From positions 434,001 to 498,000 of the forward strand of contig CAWGMO010000003.1 of NCBI GenBank assembly GCA_963823735.1: a DNA stretch of 64,000 nt, given 5' to 3'. Below are positions 58,484 through 64,000 of this stretch, one piece after another. This DNA is from Actinoallomurus sp963823735 (GTDB lineage: Bacteria; Actinomycetota; Actinomycetes; Streptosporangiales; Streptosporangiaceae). The notes below the pieces were generated by a model. That model was not told where the DNA came from. It did not search any database and saw nothing but the letters and a program-made list of their open reading frames with translations. The position numbers and the translations under genes are program-made. How positions within the stretch are numbered: the stretch's first letter is position 1; each line of letters opens with the position of its first letter.

Positions 58484-60673
58484 TCACTCCGGAGAGAGCC
58501 ACACCGCCCCGAGCGGAGGCACCCGCAGGAGCGCCGACGCGGGCTGGCCGTGCCAGGGCTGCTCGGCGGCGTCGACGGATCCCATGTTGCCGACGCCGCT
58601 GCCGCCGTAGTCGTACGCGTCGGTGTTGACGAGCTCACGCCAGCGCCCGGAGCGCGGTAGGCCGATCCGGTAGTCCTCGTGCGGCATGCCGGAGAAGTTG
58701 ACCACGCAGGCGAGCGGCGAGCCGTCCTCGGCGTACCGCAGGAACGAGATCACGTTGCCCGCGACGTCGTCGGCGTCGATCCAGGAGAACCCCTCAGGCG
58801 AGGCGTCCTGGTTCCACAATGACGACGAGGAGGTGTACGCGTTGTTCAGGTCGCGTACGAGCCGCTGCACGCCGAGGTGGTAGTTGTTCTCCGCTTCGTC
58901 CAGCAGCCACCAGTCGAGGGACCGCTGCTCGGCCCACTCGGCGCCCTGGCCGAACTCCTGGCCCATGAACAGCAGCTGCTTGCCCGGATGCGCCCACATG
59001 TACGCCAGCAGCGCGCGCAGGCCCGCGAACCGCTTCCACTCGTCGCCGGGCATCTTGCCGAGCAGTGAGCCCTTGCCGTGCACGACCTCGTCGTGCGACA
59101 GCGGCAGCACGTAGTTCTCCGAGTAGGCGTACACCATCGAGAACGTGATCTCGTGGTGGTGGTAGCCGCGGAAGATCGGCTCGTGGCTCAGGTAGTTGAG
59201 CGTGTCGTGCATCCAGCCCATGTTCCACTTGAAGCCGAACCCGAGGCCGCCCAGGTGGGTCGGCCGGGTCACGCCGGGCCAGGCGGTGGACTCCTCGGCG
59301 ATCGTCATGATGCCGGGGGAGCGCTTGTAGCAGGTGGCGTTCATCTCCTTGAGGAAGTCGATCGCCTCGAGGTTCTCCCGGCCGCCGTAGATGTTCGGCG
59401 TCCACTCGCCCTCCTCGCGCGAGTAGTCGAGGTAGATCATCGAGGCGACCGCGTCCACGCGGATGCCGTCGATGTGGAACTCCTCCAGCCAGTAGCAGGC
59501 GTTCGCCACCAGGAAGTTGCGCACCTCGGAGCGGCCGAAGTCGAAGACGAACGTGCCCCAGTCCTTCTGCTCGCCGCGCCGCGGGTCGCCGTGCTCGTAC
59601 AGCGCGGTGCCGTCGAAGCGGGCGAGGGCCCACTCGTCCTTCGGGAAGTGGCCGGGGACCCAGTCCATGATCACGCCGATGCCGGCCTCGTGCAGCCGGT
59701 CGACCAGGTGACGGAACTCGTCGGGGTCGCCGAACCGCGCCGTCGGCGCGAAGTAGGAGGTGACCTGGTAGCCCCACGAGCCGCCGAACGGATGCTCCGA
59801 CACCGGCAGCAGCTCCACGTGCGTGAAGCCCATGTCGGCGACGTAGTCCACGAGCTGCGAGGCGAGCTCGCGGTAGCCCAGCTCGGTACGCCAGGAGCCC
59901 AGGTGCACCTCGTACACGCTCATCGGCGACCGCAGCGGGTCATACGACTTGCGCCGCGTGAGCCAGTCGTCGTCCTCCCACTGGTAGTGGGAGGTGAAGA
60001 CCTTCGACGCCGTCGCGGGCGGCTTCTCGGCGTACAGCGCCATCGGGTCGGCCTTGCGCCGCCACACCCGGTCCTTGCCGAGGATCTCGAACTTGTAGTT
60101 GGTGCCGTCGCCGGTGCCGGGGATGAACAGCTCCCACACACCGGTGGAGCCGAGCGAGCGCATCGGGTGCGCGCGGCCGTCCCAGTGGTTGAAGTCGCCG
60201 ATGACGCGCACGCCCTCGGCGTTCGGGGCCCACACGGCGAACGAGGTGCCGTTCACCGGGCCGAACAGCGAGGAGTACGTGCGGGTGTGCGCGCCGAGCG
60301 CCTTCCACAGCTCCTCGTGGCGGCCCTCGCCGATCAGGTGCAGGTCCAGCTCGCCCAGCGAGGGCGCGTGCCGGTACGGGTCGTCCTGGATGGCCTCAGG
60401 TGCGTCGTGGTACGTCACCGCGAGGCGGTAGTCGGGAATCGCGGGGGGCTCGCCGCCGGAACTCCCGAGGGTCGCCTCGAAGACGCCTTCGTGGACGTGC
60501 CGCATGGGCTGCCGTTCGCCGTCGGGGAGGACGACCTCGACCCGTGACGCGAGCGGGCGCAGCGTGCGGATGGTGATGCCGTCGCGGTCCAGATGCGCGC
60601 CGAGTACGCCGTGGGGGTCGTGGTGGTCTCCGCCGATCAACCGGTCGATCTCGTCGTGGGTGACCCGCGCCAT
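58484..60673 (-). CDS. glgB: 1,4-alpha-glucan branching enzyme
   Basis: This 729-residue GH13 enzyme forms alpha-1,6 branches in glycogen or capsular alpha-glucan. The N-terminal CBM48-type domain has YSSLFGPVNGTSFAVWAPNA. The catalytic barrel has EVHLGSWR, IMDWVPGHFPKDEW, HIDGIRVDAVASMIYLDYS (nucleophile Asp), MTIAEESTAWPGV (acid Glu) and VLPLSHDEVVHGKGSL. The GlgB-specific GQEFGQGAEW is also present. The ATG at 60673 follows GAGGAG. With maltokinase and TreS on the same strand it belongs to the maltose-1-phosphate (GlgE) route. Confidence 0.95.
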   Translation of the reverse strand: MARVTHDEIDRLIGGDHHDPHGVLGAHLDRDGITIRTLRPLASRVEVVLPDGERQPMRHVHEGVFEATLGSSGGEPPAIPDYRLAVTYHDAPEAIQDDPYRHAPSLGELDLHLIGEGRHEELWKALGAHTRTYSSLFGPVNGTSFAVWAPNAEGVRVIGDFNHWDGRAHPMRSLGSTGVWELFIPGTGDGTNYKFEILGKDRVWRRKADPMALYAEKPPATASKVFTSHYQWEDDDWLTRRKSYDPLRSPMSVYEVHLGSWRTELGYRELASQLVDYVADMGFTHVELLPVSEHPFGGSWGYQVTSYFAPTARFGDPDEFRHLVDRLHEAGIGVIMDWVPGHFPKDEWALARFDGTALYEHGDPRRGEQKDWGTFVFDFGRSEVRNFLVANACYWLEEFHIDGIRVDAVASMIYLDYSREEGEWTPNIYGGRENLEAIDFLKEMNATCYKRSPGIMTIAEESTAWPGVTRPTHLGGLGFGFKWNMGWMHDTLNYLSHEPIFRGYHHHEITFSMVYAYSENYVLPLSHDEVVHGKGSLLGKMPGDEWKRFAGLRALLAYMWAHPGKQLLFMGQEFGQGAEWAEQRSLDWWLLDEAENNYHLGVQRLVRDLNNAYTSSSSLWNQDASPEGFSWIDADDVAGNVISFLRYAEDGSPLACVVNFSGMPHEDYRIGLPRSGRWRELVNTDAYDYGGSGVGNMGSVDAAEQPWHGQPASALLRVPPLGAVWLSPE

Positions 60674-60760
60674 GGAACTCCTCGGAATGTTCTGGGGGGC
60701 TGAACCCACCTAAGCGTGCCCTCTCCCAGGAGATTAACCCCCTGGCGGGCGTGTTCCGCG

Positions 60761-61525
60761 TCAACGGTCGAGCTCGATCGCGTAGTCGAGGATCACCCGG
60801 TCCGCCGGGATGACGATGTCGCGGCAGACCTCCAGGACGTCGTCGCAGGACAGCATCCGGCGCGTGATCGCCAGGACCGGTACGCCGGCGGACATCCGCA
60901 GCGTGGCGGCCTCGTCCGGCGTCGGCATGCGCGAGCGTACCGACTCCTCGACGCGCGTCGGCGGGCGGCCGAGGAAGGCGAGCTGCGCCGGGGTGCCGCC
61001 GGGCCAGGGCTCGCGGTCGGGGTCCGCCACCGGGGTGTCCTCGACCAGGGACCACGGCAGGTAGTTCACCGAGATCTGCTGCGGCTCGCCGCGCGCCCAG
61101 AACACGAACCGGCGCCGCAGGAGGGGAGTGCCCGGCGCCAGGCCGAACAGTGGCGCGAGATCGTCGTCGACGGCGTGCCGGGAGTAGGAACGGTCCAGGT
61201 GGTAGTCGCGCCAGGGGATCCCCTGATCGTGGGTGAACGACGTGGCCGGAGCCTCGGACGGCTCGATCTCCGCGCGGTAGCGGTCCATCGCGACACGTCG
61301 TACGGGCGGGCGCTCCCGTACCAGGGTGCCGCCGCCGCGCCGGGTCTCGATGAGCCCCTCCGTCCGCAGGACGGCGAAGGCGTTACGGATCACGATGTCG
61401 GAGACCTGGTGGAGACGGCTCAGCTCGCTGATCGTCGGTAGACGGGAGCCCGGCGGATGGCTGCCGTCGCGGATCGCCGCACGAAGCTCGTCGGCTATCC
61501 GGGCGTAAGCCGGGATGATCGCCAC
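60761..61525 (-). CDS. GntR-family regulator (HutC/UTRA type)
   Basis: This 254-residue regulator has an N-terminal GntR winged helix (YARIADELRAAIRDGSHPPG, LPTISELSRLHQVSDIVIRN). The UTRA ligand-binding domain follows, with LLRRRFVFWARGEPQQISVN, YLPWSLVEDTPVA, VEESVRSRMPTPDEA and PVLAITRRMLSCDDVLEVCR. This layout is typical of actinobacterial GntR regulators next to small orphan genes. The start is ATG 61525. It is divergent from the small gene at 61644, with a TGTATACA-type site between. Confidence 0.9.
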   Translation of the reverse strand: MAIIPAYARIADELRAAIRDGSHPPGSRLPTISELSRLHQVSDIVIRNAFAVLRTEGLIETRRGGGTLVRERPPVRRVAMDRYRAEIEPSEAPATSFTHDQGIPWRDYHLDRSYSRHAVDDDLAPLFGLAPGTPLLRRRFVFWARGEPQQISVNYLPWSLVEDTPVADPDREPWPGGTPAQLAFLGRPPTRVEESVRSRMPTPDEAATLRMSAGVPVLAITRRMLSCDDVLEVCRDIVIPADRVILDYAIELDR

Positions 61526-61609
61526 GGCTTCACCTCTTCATGTCCGTGTGGAGACTCTCCACTTACGCCAAGCTTGACAGGACTTACAATCCGTATGACT
61601 TTTGTATAC

Positions 61610-61623
61610 ACAAGGTAGGTGCT
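61610..61623. promoter_or_regulatory. TGTATAC palindrome, possible GntR operator
   Basis: TTTGTATACACAAG, in an AT-rich stretch between the divergent GntR gene and the small gene at 61644. It is suited to dimer binding and overlaps the likely promoter. Confidence 0.5.
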
Positions 61624-61643
61624 TTTCGTTACGAGGGGACAAG

Positions 61644-61862
61644 ATGGCAGACTTTGCCATTATTAAGGCCGCGATCGAGGCTGACTTCCCCGATTGGAAG
61701 GTCTGGCAGAGCGATGCCGGCCGCTGGTACGCGACGCGGGCGGGGCGCCTCTCGGACGAACAGCTGCTAGCGGGCCTGGCGATGACGGTGGCCGCCGACG
61801 CCGCGGAGAATCTCCGCGGTCTTCTGGGCGAACAGGCACACCCCGGCGAGGGCGCGGGGTGA
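61644..61862 (+). CDS. Small hypothetical protein next to GntR
   Basis: This 72-residue acidic protein starts at an ATG behind GAGGGG. The opening (MADFAIIKAAIEADFPDWKV) and YATRAGRLSDEQLLAGLAMT recall small actinobacterial orphans that sit beside GntR/UTRA regulators. There is no signal or membrane segment. It is probably controlled by the divergent regulator. Function is unknown. Confidence 0.68.
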   Translation: MADFAIIKAAIEADFPDWKVWQSDAGRWYATRAGRLSDEQLLAGLAMTVAADAAENLRGLLGEQAHPGEGAG

Positions 61863-61872
61863 CCCTGAACGG

Positions 61873-61913
61873 CCGCAGGGACCCCCGTCACGCCCGTACG
61901 GGGGTCCCTGCGG
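61873..61913. terminator. Strong bidirectional hairpin
   Basis: CCGCAGGGACCCCCG (61873-61887) pairs with CGGGGGTCCCTGCGG (61899-61913) over 15 bp. It lies between the convergent small gene and maltokinase gene and has no clear T-run. Confidence 0.75.
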
Positions 61914-61945
61914 TCAAGCCGGGCGATGGCGCCCGGCGGTGAGTC

Positions 61946-63394
61946 TCAGCCCGTCTTCGCGCCCGGCCCCGGCATGGCGTTCAGCGAGGCGATCGAGCCC
62001 AGCGGGATGTAGAGCCACGAGGGCCGGTTCCGCGCCTCGTACATGACCTCATAGACGGCCTTCTCGCACTCGAAGGCGCGCACGATCACCTCGTGGGCGA
62101 TGGGGTCGATGCCGCCCGCCTCGGCGTAGCCGCGGCAGAAGGCGTTGCGGTTGCGGTCGGCCCACTCCTGGGCACGGAACTCCAGCTGGTCGGGGTTGCC
62201 GGACACCGCCTTGCTCGTGATCAGCAGGTGCCTGGAGGCGTAGTCGTAGGAGCGCAGCATGCCCGCGACGTCGCGCAGCGGGTGCGCGGGCCGGCGGCGC
62301 TCCACCAGCGGCGCGGCCGGCTCGCCCTCGAAGTCGAGGAGGGTCCAGCCGTTCTCGGTCCGCATGACCTGGCCGAGGTGGTAGTCGCCGTGGACGCGCT
62401 GCACGACGAGGGGCTCGTCGAGCGCGGCGAACGCCTCGAAGGTCTCCCCGAGCCGCTCGGCGTACGGCTCCAGTTGCGGCACCATCGCACAGGCCTCGGC
62501 GAGCCGCGCGTGCATGTGGTCGGCGAGGTCGCGGATGTCGGCGTGCGACAGCACGCTCGTACCGAACGCGCTCGCCAGGTCGCGGTGCACGTCGGCGGTC
62601 GCGGCACCGAGCCGCTCGGACTCGCTGGCGAAGTCGCCGCCGACCTCGTCGGCCCGCAGGTCGGCCTCGGCGTACAGGTCGCGGACGCTCGTGCCGGCGA
62701 GCTGCCAGCCGTCCGTGCCGGTCCGCAGGAACTCCGACAGCATCGCCAGTGTCGACACGGTGCCGTCGAGGTCGCACGAGATCCAGCCGTGCAGCGCGGG
62801 GATGTGCTTGCAGCCGACGCGCGCGAGCCCCCGGCCCAGCTCCAGGTCCGGATTGATGCCGGGGGTCAGACGGCGGAAGAGCTTGCAGATGTAGGCGTCG
62901 CCGAAGATCAGGTTGGTGTTGCTCTGCTCGGCCGGGCTGGCCAGGCTGTCCAGCTCGACGTCGAGCGGCGCGATCGAGCGGAACGACAGCGGGCCCACGT
63001 CGTCGTTGGCGCCCATGTGCTCCAGCAGCACGCGGGTGAGCTCAGGGTCGTGCACGGCGTCGTACACGTGCACGTCGTCGAGCCACCCGATCGCGGCGTA
63101 CTCCAGGCGCCCGGGGAGCTCACGACGTAGACCGACCGGTATCTGGTAACGGTCGGTCACGTCACCTTGGCGGACGGTGACCACCAGGTGGTGCAGTGCC
63201 GGATCCCCCTCGACCAGCTCGGTGTCGGACAGGATCGAGATCCTGTCGATCGCGCGATCCTTCCCCGCGAACCACCGCTGGCGTGGAAGCCAGTCCTTCA
63301 GAAGGTCGTCTAGTCGCTCGGACAGCCGCACTGACCACGTCACCTCACCTGTTCCGCCTGTCTCATCCGCACGGTTACGCGCCGTCACCCCCAT
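61946..63394 (-). CDS. mak: Maltokinase (Pep2/Mak)
   Basis: This 482-residue kinase makes maltose 1-phosphate from maltose and ATP, feeding GlgE. It has an N-terminal cap domain (WLPRQRWFAGKDRAIDRISI). The kinase core has QSNTNLIFGDAYICKLFRRL, the catalytic QRVHGDYHLGQVM (Asp) and WTLLDFEGEPAAPLVERRR (metal Asp). It ends PSWLYIPLGSIASLNAMPG. The ATG at 63394 overlaps the treS 3' end by 20 bases, so the two are coupled. Confidence 0.94.
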   Translation of the reverse strand: MGVTARNRADETGGTGEVTWSVRLSERLDDLLKDWLPRQRWFAGKDRAIDRISILSDTELVEGDPALHHLVVTVRQGDVTDRYQIPVGLRRELPGRLEYAAIGWLDDVHVYDAVHDPELTRVLLEHMGANDDVGPLSFRSIAPLDVELDSLASPAEQSNTNLIFGDAYICKLFRRLTPGINPDLELGRGLARVGCKHIPALHGWISCDLDGTVSTLAMLSEFLRTGTDGWQLAGTSVRDLYAEADLRADEVGGDFASESERLGAATADVHRDLASAFGTSVLSHADIRDLADHMHARLAEACAMVPQLEPYAERLGETFEAFAALDEPLVVQRVHGDYHLGQVMRTENGWTLLDFEGEPAAPLVERRRPAHPLRDVAGMLRSYDYASRHLLITSKAVSGNPDQLEFRAQEWADRNRNAFCRGYAEAGGIDPIAHEVIVRAFECEKAVYEVMYEARNRPSWLYIPLGSIASLNAMPGPGAKTG

Positions 63395-64000
63395 GATCAG
63401 CGGGCAGCAGGAACCAGTAGAACCCGTGACCTGGAAGGGTCAGGAGATATGGCAATTCCCCAATTGGGGGGAATTGAACACCTCCCATGCACTCAACCGG
63501 GTTGACGCCTTCGAACCGCCGCAGGTCGAGCTCGACCGGCTGCGGGAACCGAGACAGGTTGTTCACGCAGAGTACGCGATCGTTCCCGTACTCCCGCACG
63601 AACGCCAGCACGCTCGGGTTGGACGCCGACAGCTCTGTGTAGTCGCCGACCCCGAAGACGGGGTGGCGCTTGCGGATCTCGATCATCTTGCGGGTCCAGT
63701 GCAGCAGCGAACCCGTGTTGTTCTGCTGCGACTCGACGTTGATCGCCTGGTACCCGTAGATCGGGTCCATGATCGTGGGGAGGTAGAGCCGGCCCGGGTC
63801 GCAGTTGGAGAAGCCCGCGTTGCGGTCCGGCGTCCACTGCATCGGCGTACGCACGCCGTCGCGGTCGCCCAGCCAGATGTTGTCGCCCATCCCGATCTCG
63901 TCGCCGTAGTACAGGACGGGCGAGCCGGGCAGGGACATCAGCAGGGCGGTGAACAGCTCCAGCTGGTTACGGTCGTTGTCCAGGAGCGGTGCGAGGCGCC
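63375..64000 (-). CDS. treS: Trehalose synthase TreS (5' partial)
   Basis: The window holds the C-terminal 207 residues; the start lies beyond the right edge. TreS interconverts trehalose and maltose. Visible are RLAPLLDNDRNQLELFTALL, LPGSPVLYYGDEIGMGDNIW, LGDRDGVRTPMQWTPDRNAG (the conserved TreS/GH13_16 block) and the C-terminal beta domain ending LPGHGFYWFLLPAD. It is coupled to mak and supplies its maltose, and glgB lies downstream on the same strand. A glgE gene is expected nearby but is not in the window. Confidence 0.94.
   Translation of the reverse strand, partial: RLAPLLDNDRNQLELFTALLMSLPGSPVLYYGDEIGMGDNIWLGDRDGVRTPMQWTPDRNAGFSNCDPGRLYLPTIMDPIYGYQAINVESQQNNTGSLLHWTRKMIEIRKRHPVFGVGDYTELSASNPSVLAFVREYGNDRVLCVNNLSRFPQPVELDLRRFEGVNPVECMGGVQFPPIGELPYLLTLPGHGFYWFLLPADHGGDGA

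Overview
The window is high-GC actinobacterial DNA, and the Streptosporangiales (Thermomonosporaceae-like) are a plausible home. Pointers are GTG/TTG starts, many ATGA stop-start overlaps, an XRE-DUF397 pair, WXG100/CpnT-like proteins next to an RHS gene, a SapB/AmfS-type class III lanthipeptide locus, a Tad pilus, and the TreS-maltokinase-GlgB glycogen route. No rRNA, CRISPR array or transposase was seen. Only one degenerate tRNA-like fragment was seen.

Layout. 1-5.8 kb: an aromatic amino acid lyase-like protein with an unusual MIO triad, then a complete osmoprotectant ABC importer. A transmembrane Ser/Thr kinase follows whose extracellular half is a copy of the importer's binding protein. 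5.8-11.4 kb: RtcB RNA ligase (frameshifted) with a membrane protein, an XRE regulator with a truncated DUF397 partner, a coupled three-gene module of tiny proteins, and an ArsR-family regulator facing a 32-bp near-perfect operator. 11.4-18.3 kb: an accessory island with a tRNA-like remnant, a HigBA-type module, a YbaB/WXG100/CpnT-N/RHS polymorphic toxin gene set, a detached ADP-ribosyltransferase-like toxin tip and a zinc-ribbon immunity candidate. 18.3-26.1 kb: an IclR-regulated histidine utilisation operon (hutH, hutU, an M20 hydrolase, hutF) and hutI. The hutH/iclR and hutI promoters share a palindrome at nearly the same distance from the start codons. 26.4-33.3 kb: a class III lanthipeptide cluster with a phosphorylation-dead regulator, two exporter half-transporters, two precursors and LanKC. 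33.5-35.7 kb: a flavin reductase and SppA. 36-54.6 kb: a large tad locus. 54.6-58.4 kb: a Nudix-NYN fusion, a PD-(D/E)XK-like protein and a secreted X-Pro peptidase. 58.5-64 kb: glgB, a GntR regulator, a small orphan, mak and partial treS.

The most distinctive system is the tad locus. Besides cpaB, cpaE, tadA, tadB, tadC, a prepilin peptidase and a normal Flp pilin, it encodes three large proteins with pilin-like or TadG-like N-termini. These carry an unknown 460-residue domain, a lytic transglycosylase-like domain, and an SGNH/GDSL hydrolase. GGGCCC palindromes precede most of the locus's transcription units. The simplest reading is a Tad apparatus that assembles or secretes enzymes as minor pilins.

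A caution for the reader: about seventeen single-base frame breaks occur, many at GC-rich or homopolymer positions. They cluster at 11.7-18 kb and 38-45 kb. Most look more like sequence or assembly errors than decay, because the shifted frames stay conserved. Disrupted genes are listed as pseudogene 'as sequenced', with full-length extents.
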